DNA of 64,000 nucleotides from Bradyrhizobium yuanmingense (lineage in GTDB: Bacteria; Pseudomonadota; Alphaproteobacteria; Rhizobiales; Xanthobacteraceae): the NCBI RefSeq assembly GCF_900094575.1, contig NZ_FMAE01000007.1, forward strand, positions 186,001 to 250,000, written 5' to 3'. Positions 17,322 through 25,267 of the stretch are shown here, in pieces. The notes beneath the pieces were generated by a model that saw nothing but the letters and a program-made list of their open reading frames with translations, ran no database searches and had not been told where the DNA came from. Both the position numbers and the translations under genes were made by a program. Positions within the stretch are counted from its first letter, which is position 1; each line of letters begins with the position of its first letter.

Positions 17322-17990
17322 CTATTCGAGCCGCAGCAGGCGGCCGATGATCGGGGTCGGCGAGGAGGTGGCGCTGGCGTCGATCTGGAAGGTGTAGCGT
17401 TTGGCACCGAGAATGGCGAGGTAGCTGCCGCCCGGGGTCAATGTCTTTCCGGCCTTGGCAAAATCATAGAACTTGCCGCCGACCATAGCATCGCGCTTGA
17501 GCGGGACGCTGATCGTGGGCTCCTTGCCGTCGGTGCGTTCGATCACCAGCGTGCTGCCGACTTTGGCCTGCACCAGTGGCGAGACGCCGTAGAGCGTCGG
17601 CAGCTTGGCGGGCCCGCCCTTGGCGTCCGAGCGCATGGTGCGGAAGGTCGTTGCGGCGCTCTGGTTCGCCTCGCGCTCGGACAGTTTTGCCGCATTGGTA
17701 TCGCAGGGCACCTTTTCCCGCTTGACCTCGCCCAGCTGAACGGTGCTCTGCTCGGCGCCGACCAGGACGACACCTTCGCTGATGGTCTCGCGCTGGCAGG
17801 ATTTCAGGTAGCTGAGCGTGATGCTCGCCTTTGGCCCGAGCTTGATGATCTTGCCTGGCGCCACGTAGTCCATGAACGCGATGCCGTCGACCTTGCCCTG
17901 GACGTCCTCGACGATCGCAGCGGGAGTCTCCGCCCAAGCGGGGGCCGCAAGGCAGAATGCGCCGACACAGGCGCCGATCAGGCTTTTCAT
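17322..17990 (-). CDS. Exported FecR-like protein paired with the CHASE2 cyclase
   Basis: A 222-residue protein with a clear signal peptide (MKSLIGACVGAFCLAAPAWA, then ETPA) followed by a FecR-type beta-rich domain (VEDVQGKVDGIAFMDYV, GKIIKLGPKASITLSYL) in the first half of the mature chain. Such domains sit in the periplasm; in this gene order they are thought to feed a signal to the adjacent CHASE2 cyclase, here by inference. The rest has no named domain. An ATG four codons earlier (18002) is also possible. It is the first gene of a two-gene operon with the cyclase. Confidence 0.8.
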   Translation of the reverse strand: MKSLIGACVGAFCLAAPAWAETPAAIVEDVQGKVDGIAFMDYVAPGKIIKLGPKASITLSYLKSCQRETISEGVVLVGAEQSTVQLGEVKREKVPCDTNAAKLSEREANQSAATTFRTMRSDAKGGPAKLPTLYGVSPLVQAKVGSTLVIERTDGKEPTISVPLKRDAMVGGKFYDFAKAGKTLTPGGSYLAILGAKRYTFQIDASATSSPTPIIGRLLRLE

Positions 17991-18116
17991 GGGAATTCTC
18001 ATCCAATTCGACGATGCTCTGGTGCCCGTCCTGGTTCGATGCCTAGCAGCAGGGCGCCGGGGCAAGTGTGACCAGAATCACTCTCAGGTCTTGGTGCCAC
18101 TTTAGCAGGAACAGGT

Positions 18117-18472
18117 TCAAACCGGCGACCGGAGAAAAATGGTGCCGCGGCAAGATGTTGGCGGATCGATCGGGTCAGGCGGTCGGGACGCGGGATGGCG
18201 CGCGTCTGACGAGCTCGCTGCTGCACGCTCTATATCGGGAGCGGGAGGGGCCGCGGCGACCGGCAAGGGACTTGTCCGCTGACCGCCGGCGATCTCGACC
18301 ACCTCGTCCCAGCGCAACAGGAAAGCCTCGACGCAGCCAGGATCGAACTGTCGCCCGGCGTTCTCGACCAGGTAGCCGCGCGCGGCCTCGAGCGGCATTG
18401 GCTCCTTGTACGGCCGTCGCGTCGCGTCGAAGTCGTGGAAACGGCTGACGACGGCATCGAATTGTTTTGACG
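18117..18472 (-). pseudogene. C-terminal remnant of an HD-GYP phosphodiesterase
   Basis: On the minus strand the reading frame encodes residues matching the end of HD-GYP domains: FDATRRPYKEPMPLEAARG, then GRQFDPGCVEAFLLRWDEV. HD-GYP proteins hydrolyse cyclic di-GMP. The HD and GYP metal-binding parts are absent, no start codon with a ribosome site precedes the fragment, and upstream the frame runs antisense into the GrlR-like gene. The stretch QFDAVVSRFHDFDATRRPYK also looks disturbed compared with the usual QFDAxTSRRPYK, as if a few codons were inserted. I read it as a decayed fragment left by a deletion. Confidence 0.65.
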
Positions 18473-18615
18473 TCGCCGCCGCCGCGTGCGGCCGCAGAAA
18501 TTTAACGGATTGATTTTGCAGGGCGTTAACCGTGGCGGAATGCTCGTCGTGTCGGTCATTGTCGCGCCTCAAGCTTCGTTGCAAATACACGTGGAAATTA
18601 CGGGTGGATGTTTCC

Positions 18616-19059
18616 ATGCTGAAAGAGGGCAAATACGCGGCGTGGTTCAGAACAGCGCACGCGCAAGGCACCGGCATCGTGCATCTGGCCCAGGGACGGA
18701 TCTCGGGCAGCGACAGCTTCTTCAACTATGGCGGCTCCTATCAGTTCGACAACGACCGGCATTTCACGGCCGTCCTGACCACGCGGCGACATGCCGACGG
18801 GCCGCCGACCGTGTTCGGGCTCGACGAGGTGGAGGTCGAGCTCTCCGGCGTTTATAGCGGGGCGATGGCGACCTGTTCGGGAACGGCCCGCCAAGCGCCC
18901 GACGTGAGATTCGAAGCGACTCTGATCTTCAGCCAGGAAGAGGCGCCGGCTCCCGACCCCCGGGGCGCGGTCGTGAAGCTCAAGGCCGACAAGCTGCCCA
19001 AGCGGCTCGACAGCCGTTCACGGCCGCGGCATCCGTTCACGACGGGCGCGCCCAAGTGA
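18616..19059 (+). CDS. GrlR-like conserved protein
   Basis: A 147-residue soluble protein. The first 110 residues (KYAAWFRTAHAQGTGIVHL, FFNYGGSYQFDNDRHF, TTRRHADGPPTVFGLDEV) resemble the small GrlR-type beta-barrel proteins widespread in rhizobia, whose function there is not established. A proline- and lysine-rich tail follows. The ATG at 18616 starts the conserved part; the frame is open upstream for 28 codons without similarity. It stands alone, head to head with the HD-GYP remnant. The assignment is from remembered sequence character. Confidence 0.65.
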   Translation: MLKEGKYAAWFRTAHAQGTGIVHLAQGRISGSDSFFNYGGSYQFDNDRHFTAVLTTRRHADGPPTVFGLDEVEVELSGVYSGAMATCSGTARQAPDVRFEATLIFSQEEAPAPDPRGAVVKLKADKLPKRLDSRSRPRHPFTTGAPK

Positions 19060-19217
19060 CAGTGGATCGGCAACAAGCTGCGCCGGTCCACCCGGCTCAC
19101 GTCTGCGCCGCGCTTAGCATTGCGTTGACGTTGTTGGCTCGAATTCGCGCTGCAGAAACTCCGCCTTCAGAAGCGAGAGCTATCTAGTCTGCGATAGATC
19201 AAGCGTGGTGGAAGAAC

Positions 19218-19502
19218 ATGCCTCAAATCTGGATGACATATGACGAGCTCGGCGCGCTTTGCGGCTGCGATGCTGTGGAGGCGAGGGACCGCGCGATCCA
19301 TTTGTCGCTCGATCGTCGCAGGAGTCGCGACGGTGCCACGCGCGTCAAGCTCGATCTGGCGCTGACGGCCAAGTTCTTTGCATCCGTCCGCGAGGCGGAT
19401 TTCGATCTCGACTGCGCCATTGAAGCGCTGCACGACACCCACCGGAAGATGGCCGAGCTCCTGGTTCCCTCCGAGCGTCACACGAGGCGCGGGGCGGCCT
19501 GA
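19218..19502 (+). CDS. Small conserved hypothetical protein
   Basis: A 94-residue soluble protein beginning MPQIWMTYDELGALCGCDA. The first 45 residues look like a small helix-turn-helix-type module (EARDRAIHLSLDRRRSRDG resembles a recognition region), which is speculation. Similar short proteins are common in Bradyrhizobium-like genomes, but I know no function. It lies alone, 134 bases before the CHRD gene. Confidence 0.6.
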   Translation: MPQIWMTYDELGALCGCDAVEARDRAIHLSLDRRRSRDGATRVKLDLALTAKFFASVREADFDLDCAIEALHDTHRKMAELLVPSERHTRRGAA

Positions 19503-19636
19503 GCCGGCGCGTGATGCGCTTGCGATGGCTAATTCCCGCGAGCGTTGTCCCGAATCAGCATAAGCTCTGCGGTGGAGTGTCCGGCAGTCCTCGGTGTTTT
19601 CATCGCGGGACCAACGAAATCCGCAGGAGGAAGTGC

Positions 19637-20083
19637 ATGAGCAAAGCCGTGTGTCGACGGTCCGTGGCACTGTTGGGGGCATTGGCGCTGGTCGGAGGCG
19701 TCAGCGCGACGAGCGGAACGGCAGGTGCGGAGGTCGTGAAGCTGCGAGCGGAGCTCAAGGGAAGCAATGAAGTGCCGCCGAATAGCTCGACCGGGTCGGG
19801 CAAGGCGGAGGCGAGCTACAACACCGAAACGAAGGTCCTGACCTACCTCGTCACCTTTACCGGGTTGACGGGACCGGCGATAGGCGCGCATTTTCACGGC
19901 CCCGGCGAGGCCGGGAAGAATGCCGGCATCGCATTGCCGTTCAAGACGGCGCAAAGCCCGATCGAAGGCAGTGCCACCCTCACCGAGGCGCAGGCGGCGG
20001 ATCTGTTGGGCGGAAAATGGTACGCGAACATTCACACGGCCGCCAACCCAGGCGGTGAGTTGCGCGGTCAGATGATGAAGTAA
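19637..20083 (+). CDS. Exported CHRD-domain protein
   Basis: A 148-residue protein with a signal peptide (about 30 residues, ending ATSGTAGA) and a CHRD domain, named after chordin, for the rest. The domain signature is plain: ELKGSNEVPPNSSTGSGKA, GAHFHGPGEAGKNAG, and WYANIHTAANPGGELRGQ at the end. CHRD proteins are secreted or periplasmic beta proteins of unclear role in bacteria. The start is fixed by AGGAGG at 19625-19630, six bases before the ATG. No partner gene is evident. Confidence 0.88.
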   Translation: MSKAVCRRSVALLGALALVGGVSATSGTAGAEVVKLRAELKGSNEVPPNSSTGSGKAEASYNTETKVLTYLVTFTGLTGPAIGAHFHGPGEAGKNAGIALPFKTAQSPIEGSATLTEAQAADLLGGKWYANIHTAANPGGELRGQMMK

Positions 20084-20127
20084 GGACCGCGTCGCCCGGT
20101 CATTCCGCCGAGGCCGTGCTCGCCGTT

Positions 20128-20493
20128 TCAGGCAGGTGGTCTGGGCAGGAACGCCAGGATCATCTGGGCGAGCATGACGCCCACGGTGCCGCCCGCCGCC
20201 TTCTGCAGCACGTCGAGAAAGCCTGGATCGCGATCGGGTATCAACGCTTGCATCAGCTCTAGCCCCATGGCGACTGCGATGACGAGCGAGCAAGCCAGGC
20301 TAAACCGTCCCGGCAGCAGGAACGACAGCAGGAAGCCGAGCAGGCCATAGGCGCTGAAGCGCTCGATCACGACGATCCAATAGGCCTCGTGGTGACCCAT
20401 GAGCGCAGGCCGGCCCGACAGCTTCGCCAGCGTGGCATAGGCGATCAGCGCCAGACAGATGCTTGCGGCTGCTATGAGGTGGTTCCTGCGCAT
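20128..20493 (-). CDS. VanZ-like membrane protein
   Basis: A 121-residue inner-membrane protein with four predicted helices and the VanZ-family arrangement, ending in the segment ALIPDRDPGFLDVLQKAAGG. VanZ confers low-level teicoplanin resistance in enterococci, but the many proteobacterial relatives have no established function. The ATG at 20493 starts the hydrophobic part; an upstream start at 20544 would add 17 residues. It is followed, in convergent orientation, by the CHRD gene, with the EAL gene upstream on the same strand. Confidence 0.75.
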   Translation of the reverse strand: MRRNHLIAAASICLALIAYATLAKLSGRPALMGHHEAYWIVVIERFSAYGLLGFLLSFLLPGRFSLACSLVIAVAMGLELMQALIPDRDPGFLDVLQKAAGGTVGVMLAQMILAFLPRPPA

Positions 20494-20583
20494 GGCGCCA
20501 ACATACAAGGTTGGTCGCCGCTCCGGTTCGAAAGCCGAAAACATCGTTAGAAAGTATCGTTAAAGCCTCTGGGGGCCGACCAG

Positions 20584-22176
20584 TCAGGCCACCAAAGCCT
20601 TAGCACCGGATGTCGCCGCATCCGGCTGCGCAGCCCGACGCGATCTGATGAGCTCATTGAATTTTGCGGCGGGCAGGGGCGGCGCAACCAGATAGCCTTG
20701 GCCTTCCTCGACGCCGGAGGCGAGCAATGCGCGGAGCTGCTCCTCGGTCTCGATGCCTTCGGCGACCACGCTCATATTGAGGTCCTTGGCGAGCGCTACC
20801 AGCATTTCCACGATCGTGGTCGTCGATGCGTCCACCGTGATCGTGTCCACGAAGAACTTGTCGATCTTGATCGTATCGGCGCCGAGGCCCTTCAGCCGCG
20901 ACAAACCGCTATGGCCGACGCCGACGTCGTCGATGGCGACGCGGAAGCCGCGGTCCCGCAGCTCGGCCACGACCGAAGCGGCGCGGGCGAAATCATCCAA
21001 TTCGTCGCGCTCGGTGATCTCGACCACGATCTGGCGCGCGGAGACGCGTGCCGTCAGAACCGTGCGCCGCAGTGTTTCGACGAAGCCGGCGCTCAGGAGG
21101 TGCTTGGGCACGACGTTCAGCGACAGCTTGAAATTCTTGTCGGCCCTGAGCAATGGCCTGAGCTCGGTGAGCGCCGATCCCAGGATCTGCCAGGTCATCG
21201 CCTGGATGCGTCCGCTGGATTCGGCGAGCGGAATGAAATTCATCGGCGGGACCACCGAGCCGTCGCGGCGCAGCCAGCGCGCCAGAATCTCGCAGCCCTT
21301 GATCCGACCTGTCCGGAGGTCGAAGATCGGTTGGTAATATGGCATGAATTCGCCGGCTGTCAGCGCCCGGTCGAGATCGGCCACTGGCCCCTCCATGCGG
21401 CGGTTGCGTGCCAGCAGGATGCCGAAGATCGCGCCAAGTCCGAGCGCCACTGCAAGCGTTGGCCAATAGGCCTCGTTGTTCCAGCTCGACAGCACCGCGT
21501 CCTCGAGCCGGATCGTGGCATGAAGCGGGAGCCGAGCGGACGCTCGCTCGAAGCCGATCGGCGCCGGCAGAGACTTGCCGGCCTCGGTCTGGAATTCGCC
21601 GAGCTTCTCGCCATTGCTCAAGGCGAGGATCACCTGGCTGTGCGCGCGCAGCTCGGCCGGCATGATGTCGAACAGGCTGGCATTGACACCGACAATGGCG
21701 ACCAGGGCGGAGTTGCCATTGACGTCCCTGAGCACGCCCAGGGCGTCGCCGCCGAACTGCTCCACGCGGAACAGGGAAAGCGTCTTGTCGCGCGAAGGCA
21801 GCATGTCGCGGCGATCCACCCATCCCTTGTCGAATTCGAGCGTCTCGGAATAGGCCGAGCAGATCACCGAGCCGTCCGGCTTGACGAGGCGGACGTCCTT
21901 GATCGCCGAGCGCTGGTAGACGTGCAGGCGGATGGCTTGCAGCGCCGCCGGCTCGCAGCTGGCGAAATTGCGCCGCGCGAGCTCGTCCAGGCTGCCCGCA
22001 GCGAAATCGACCGCAAGCTCCGATCGGCGCAGAACCACCTCGGTGAGCTCATTGAGCTGATGCGCCTGGTGCTGGCGAATAACGGCGCCAGCGGCGAAAT
22101 GACCCGCCAAGGCGAACGCCATCGTGCTCGCAAGCACGAGTGCCACAAACGGGAGGTCTGGTCGCAGCACTCTCAT
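20584..22176 (-). CDS. Cyclic di-GMP phosphodiesterase with CSS sensor and EAL domain
   Basis: A 530-residue membrane enzyme expected to linearise cyclic di-GMP. It has an N-terminal helix (10-32), a periplasmic region of about 200 residues with two cysteines (in ASCEPAALQAIR and VICSAYS) as in the CSS-motif redox sensors, a second helix near 238-258, and an EAL domain from about 270 to 510. The EAL signature reads EILARW, and the later catalytic segments VEITERDE, AIDDVGVGHS, IKIDKFF and VAEGIE are all present, so activity is likely. By analogy with CSS-EAL proteins, its activity may depend on the disulfide state. It is a single gene. Confidence 0.88.
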   Translation of the reverse strand: MRVLRPDLPFVALVLASTMAFALAGHFAAGAVIRQHQAHQLNELTEVVLRRSELAVDFAAGSLDELARRNFASCEPAALQAIRLHVYQRSAIKDVRLVKPDGSVICSAYSETLEFDKGWVDRRDMLPSRDKTLSLFRVEQFGGDALGVLRDVNGNSALVAIVGVNASLFDIMPAELRAHSQVILALSNGEKLGEFQTEAGKSLPAPIGFERASARLPLHATIRLEDAVLSSWNNEAYWPTLAVALGLGAIFGILLARNRRMEGPVADLDRALTAGEFMPYYQPIFDLRTGRIKGCEILARWLRRDGSVVPPMNFIPLAESSGRIQAMTWQILGSALTELRPLLRADKNFKLSLNVVPKHLLSAGFVETLRRTVLTARVSARQIVVEITERDELDDFARAASVVAELRDRGFRVAIDDVGVGHSGLSRLKGLGADTIKIDKFFVDTITVDASTTTIVEMLVALAKDLNMSVVAEGIETEEQLRALLASGVEEGQGYLVAPPLPAAKFNELIRSRRAAQPDAATSGAKALVA

Positions 22177-22356
22177 CCGGCTCAGGCGAAAACAGGGCGG
22201 GGCGGAAATTCAAGCAAGGCGTGGAGATTGATCCTAGCCAGCGGGGGCTAAGATAGGGTTTAACGGAAAGACCGGCCCGAAGGGCCCCACCTGAGCAGTG
22301 CCCGGCCAATGGTCTGGCGGCTCGGGGTCAGAAACAAGCATGGAAAGTTGAGCAGT

Positions 22357-22584
22357 ATGATCAGGACGTTAAGTCTCGTGATGGCGTTGACAATCGGGAG
22401 CTCTCTGGCCTCGGCGCAGGGGACCAAAGACACGCCATCGGGCACGCAGCCCACCTCCGCGACGCGCAGTGGCACGGGCACGAATTCCGGATCCGACACG
22501 ATGGGCGGCGCCTTCAAGGGAACGGGGACGCCCAGCTACGGAACCAGCCCAGGGATGGGGTCCCAGAAGAGGACGCAGAATTAA
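22357..22584 (+). CDS. Small exported low-complexity protein (AQGTKD type)
   Basis: A 75-residue product with a signal peptide (MIRTLSLVMALTIGSSLASA, then QGTKD). The mature part is a disordered stretch of glycine, serine and threonine (SGTGTNSGSDTMGG). It shares the cleavage-site sequence SAQGTKD with the protein at 26654 and, more loosely, WAQGVND with that at 26997. The function is unknown. Confidence 0.65.
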   Translation: MIRTLSLVMALTIGSSLASAQGTKDTPSGTQPTSATRSGTGTNSGSDTMGGAFKGTGTPSYGTSPGMGSQKRTQN

Positions 22585-22755
22585 GTGTGGCGGCTGGCGG
22601 GGCACCGCCGGCAACTCGCTCAATCCACCTCACCGTCCAAGACGATGGCGGACCGGAACGACCCCGGGATAAGGGCGGCTGGCCCTATCGATGCGGGGCC
22701 CGTTGGACTGCAGCGGCCGTACATGAAGCCGAGGCGAGCGCCGGCACTTCCAAGA

Positions 22756-22929
22756 TCAGCTCTTCTTTGCCGGCTTCGACTTCAAGGAAAGACCAAGCCG
22801 CAACGCCATGCGCTTGATTGCATCGGGCGAGCGCCCGAGAGCTTTCGCTGCCTGCTCCAGCGAGGTTGAAGACTTGGCCAGCTCGATGAGCCGGCGATCT
22901 TCCTTGAACGACCAGGGCCTGCGCGCCAT
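22756..22929 (-). CDS. Small Myb/SANT-like DNA-binding protein
   Basis: A 57-residue basic protein, MARRPWSFKEDRRLIELAKS onwards, with the tryptophan-acidic start and LEQAAKALGRSPDAIKRMA helix pair of a single Myb/SANT-like helix-turn-helix, followed by a lysine-rich tail. It could bind DNA, but a single repeat is usually weak unless the protein dimerises. The frame is open upstream, but only this part looks structured, and the ATG at 22929 has GAGAGGA upstream. It stands alone between two non-coding stretches. Confidence 0.6.
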   Translation of the reverse strand: MARRPWSFKEDRRLIELAKSSTSLEQAAKALGRSPDAIKRMALRLGLSLKSKPAKKS

Positions 22930-23494
22930 AACCGAAATGATCCTCTCGTCGACACAACGACAAAGCCGCCAAGCGGACCCATGTTCGCTCGACGGCTTTG
23001 CTTGGGTGGGGCCGGGCTTGGGGGAGCCCGGTGCGAGATGGATAAGCAATCGCCGAAAGTTCGCAACAAACAACGCGGGTTAAGCTAACCTCTCAACCTT
23101 ACCGCGATGAAGTTGGTGCATGACGCTCCGTAGAAGCACGGATGCTTCGTCAGAATTGTTGTCTGCGACGGCCGCCAGAACGTTCGAAAAACATATCGGC
23201 CTCTCGTGCATATCGCAGCTGTGCCCGAAGGCAGCGCATCCGGCCGCTTCGTTCGAGGCTGCTGCCGCAGTGAACTCGGGTTAACATCGCGGGCTGGATA
23301 TCGCCCCTCGAACGATGAGAGATTTCGGCATCCCTCTGGGCTCGTGGTTCTCGCGACGGCCAAAATTCAAGCATCACGTTGCACAAACTTCATCTTCCTC
23401 TGACAAAACTTTCAGCGCCGATGATCTTGAAGTCGTCAGAACATCGCGATGAAATGTACCGGGAGGAGCGTTCCGATCATTGGGAACATTCCAA
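22930..23494. other. Intergenic region, no gene recognised
   Basis: About 560 bases. Minus-strand frames at roughly 23085-23386 encode cysteine- and arginine-rich products without recognisable domains and without ribosome sites, so I leave them out. Base composition is more mixed than in the neighbours. The stretch before 22929 should hold the promoter of the Myb-like gene. Confidence 0.35.
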
Positions 23495-23656
23495 ATGTTT
23501 GCAATTCTGGTTCTGATTTCGATTTTTGCAGCTGGCTTTTGCTGCGGCTACGGCGTGCGGGCATGGCGCTCGCGCAGGCGATCGGCACGATATCGTCTCT
23601 ATGCGCCCTACACGCCGGCGGCGATGGGCGCCAAGCAGAGTGAGCATCCATCGTAG
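23495..23656 (+). CDS. Small single-span membrane protein
   Basis: A 53-residue frame starting MFAILVLISIFAAGFCCGYG: one N-terminal membrane helix followed by an arginine-rich cytoplasmic anchor (RAWRSRRRSARYR) and a short tail. This helix-plus-basic pattern is typical of small bitopic proteins common in rhizobia. No strong ribosome site is seen immediately upstream, which lowers confidence. The function is unknown. Confidence 0.5.
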   Translation: MFAILVLISIFAAGFCCGYGVRAWRSRRRSARYRLYAPYTPAAMGAKQSEHPS

Positions 23657-23842
23657 TGGCACAGCGATGGCCGCGATGAGAGTGCACGCTGATCCTGCCG
23701 TGCGGCCGGGTCGGATAACCATGCGCAGTTAGGTTAACGCGGTGCGGCGCTTGAGAGCTTCGGAAAGGCAACCTAGAACGTAACAATTCATGGCGAGAGT
23801 TTAGCCGCCTGTATTCGTCGCGGCTCGCATAGGTGGGCGTGA

Positions 23843-23974
23843 ATGGCGTATTTGATTGCGTTGCTGGGCGCGACTTGCGTCCTCGTTTTGATCGCGTTTG
23901 TTCGTGGCTTTGAGCGGCGGCTGAAGGATCGTCCGGGGCCTTGGATCATGAACGAGGGCCCTGCGCATGACTGA
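23843..23974 (+). CDS. Small membrane protein overlapping the next gene
   Basis: A 43-residue frame, MAYLIALLGATCVLVLIAF followed by a basic-charged tail. The first 20 residues form one membrane helix with a positively charged cytoplasmic side. Its stop lies 8 bases inside the next gene (ATG at 23967), an overlap that suggests coupled translation and supports both genes. The function is unknown. Confidence 0.5.
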   Translation: MAYLIALLGATCVLVLIAFVRGFERRLKDRPGPWIMNEGPAHD

Positions 23975-24257
23975 TCAAAGGCACAACGCGCCGCGCAGAT
24001 ATTTCGTCGACGCCCAGGGGCATCGCGTGCTGATTGGCCTGTCTCCGGAAGAGACGGCGGAGTTCGAAGCGCTGGATCTCGCATCGAACGAGACAGGGCA
24101 ATTTACATCCGAGGTCCGCGCGCGAAAAGGAGCCGCTGCCGACGGCGAGATCCGCTGGCACGAGCTCTATTCCAAGCACGCGGGAGCTTGGCGGGCATGG
24201 ATTGCACAAAGCCAATCCGCACGGGCGCCGGATTCAGGATTTGTTAACTACGTCTGA
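23967..24257 (+). CDS. Conserved hypothetical protein
   Basis: A 96-residue soluble protein with the start MTDQRHNAPRRYFVDAQGHR and a charged middle part (LSPEETAEFEALD). It resembles small conserved proteins of Bradyrhizobium-like bacteria without a named domain. It overlaps the preceding 43-residue membrane-protein frame by 8 bases and is 32 bases from the next gene, so these three may be one operon. Confidence 0.6.
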   Translation: MTDQRHNAPRRYFVDAQGHRVLIGLSPEETAEFEALDLASNETGQFTSEVRARKGAAADGEIRWHELYSKHAGAWRAWIAQSQSARAPDSGFVNYV

Positions 24258-24289
24258 CCGATGGTACCCGCCTGGATCTCGTATGGGGG

Positions 24290-24715
24290 ATGGCCCGGAT
24301 GTTTCAGCTGTTCCTGAGAGCGCGCGCACACAATCTTCTCGGCTCCCGCCGCGAGGACAAAACCTTCAAGGCCCGCTCGGCCGAGCGTGATGCGGAGACT
24401 GACCGCGGGCGGATCGGTGCCGTTTTGGCCGCGATCGAAACCGCCTTGCAGGAGGCGGAGAGGGAGCAGGCCGGGCTCAACCGGCGTGTCGACGATGCGC
24501 TTGCCCGTGCCTCCGTCACCTTCGGAAACGGCACCGACGAATATCTCGAGCGGGAGCCGCTCGACAATCATCATCAGGATCTCTTCGCGGCCGACATCTC
24601 GAACGGCCAGCGCCGGCTCAAGGAATTGGCGAGCAGCATCGCCCACTTGAAGTTCGTCAAGACGGCAATGCTCACGCGCTTTCCTGATTTCAAGCCGCCG
24701 CAGCTGAACAGCTAG
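24290..24715 (+). CDS. Conserved hypothetical coiled-coil protein
   Basis: A 141-residue hydrophilic protein rich in alanine, arginine and glutamate. The stretch from about residue 30 to 75 (RSAERDAETDRGRIGAVLAA, then LQEAEREQAGLNRRVDDAL) has the heptad character of a coiled coil, and a second helix lies near 105-130. No known domain or signal peptide. ATGs at 24290 and 24299 are both possible. It probably belongs with the preceding small genes. Nested inverted repeats follow the stop. Confidence 0.55.
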   Translation: MARMFQLFLRARAHNLLGSRREDKTFKARSAERDAETDRGRIGAVLAAIETALQEAEREQAGLNRRVDDALARASVTFGNGTDEYLEREPLDNHHQDLFAADISNGQRRLKELASSIAHLKFVKTAMLTRFPDFKPPQLNS

Positions 24716-24730
24716 GAGCGCGTCTGCGGC

Positions 24731-24869
24731 CATCCTTCGAGACGCCCGCTGTCAGCGGGCTCCTCAGGATGAGGACCGAGTGCGCGGCAGCAGCAGGTTC
24801 AACGGGCACTGTTGTCGATGAGCCTCATCCTGAGGGGGCGCGTAAGCGCCGTCTCGAAGGACGAGGCGT
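24731..24869. repeat. Interspersed nested inverted repeat
   Basis: The outer arms CATCCTTCGAGACG (24731-24744) and CGTCTCGAAGGACG (24850-24863) are complementary with one mismatch. The inner arms CTCCTCAGGATGAGG (24760-24774) and CCTCATCCTGAGGG (24823-24836) also pair. The whole could fold into a long hairpin. Elements with these sequences are familiar intergenic repeats in Bradyrhizobium-like genomes (from memory). Confidence 0.7.
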
Positions 24870-24973
24870 GCGCGCAGACCGCGTGACGATCCAGCACCGC
24901 TTTGCCGTTTGGCGCTTCGATCCTTTTTGATATGCTTCCGGTAAGAGGTCCCGGATTTGAAGGAGCGTAAGAG

Positions 24974-25252
24974 GTGCCAGTCAAAAATTTGCGGACGTTG
25001 GTTGGATTGGCAGGTGCTTTGACATTGGCCGTGCCGGCGACGGCGTCGGCCATCACCGTCGAAGTAGCGCGCGCATGCGACGCCGCGGTCGCCAAGGCCT
25101 TTCCGCCCAGGCAGATCGGCAACCCCGCAGCGGGGAGTGCCAAGGGAACGGGCAAGGACCAGCGCGCGTACTTCCAGAAATGCGTCGCCAACAACGGCAA
25201 GGTCGACGACATGCCGGCGGATGCGCCAAAGGACAGCAAGCCGGCCAAATAG
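24974..25252 (+). CDS. Small exported protein of unknown function
   Basis: A 92-residue product with a GTG start after GGAGCG and a signal peptide of about 26 residues ending ATASA. The mature part has two cysteines (in RACDAAVAKAF and YFQKCVANNGK) that could form a disulfide, and ends with a charged, proline/lysine-rich tail. No family recognised. It converges on the next gene with 15 bases between their ends. Confidence 0.6.
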   Translation: MPVKNLRTLVGLAGALTLAVPATASAITVEVARACDAAVAKAFPPRQIGNPAAGSAKGTGKDQRAYFQKCVANNGKVDDMPADAPKDSKPAK

Positions 25253-25267
25253 GAAGCAAAGGCTGCG

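Noticed and set aside
15611..17350. 579-codon plus-strand frame opposite the cyclase
   Set aside because: Composition of an antisense frame (His/Arg/Asp/Glu-rich); no family similarity.
20698..22251. 517-codon plus-strand frame opposite the EAL gene
   Set aside because: Antisense shadow of a gene with all catalytic motifs intact.
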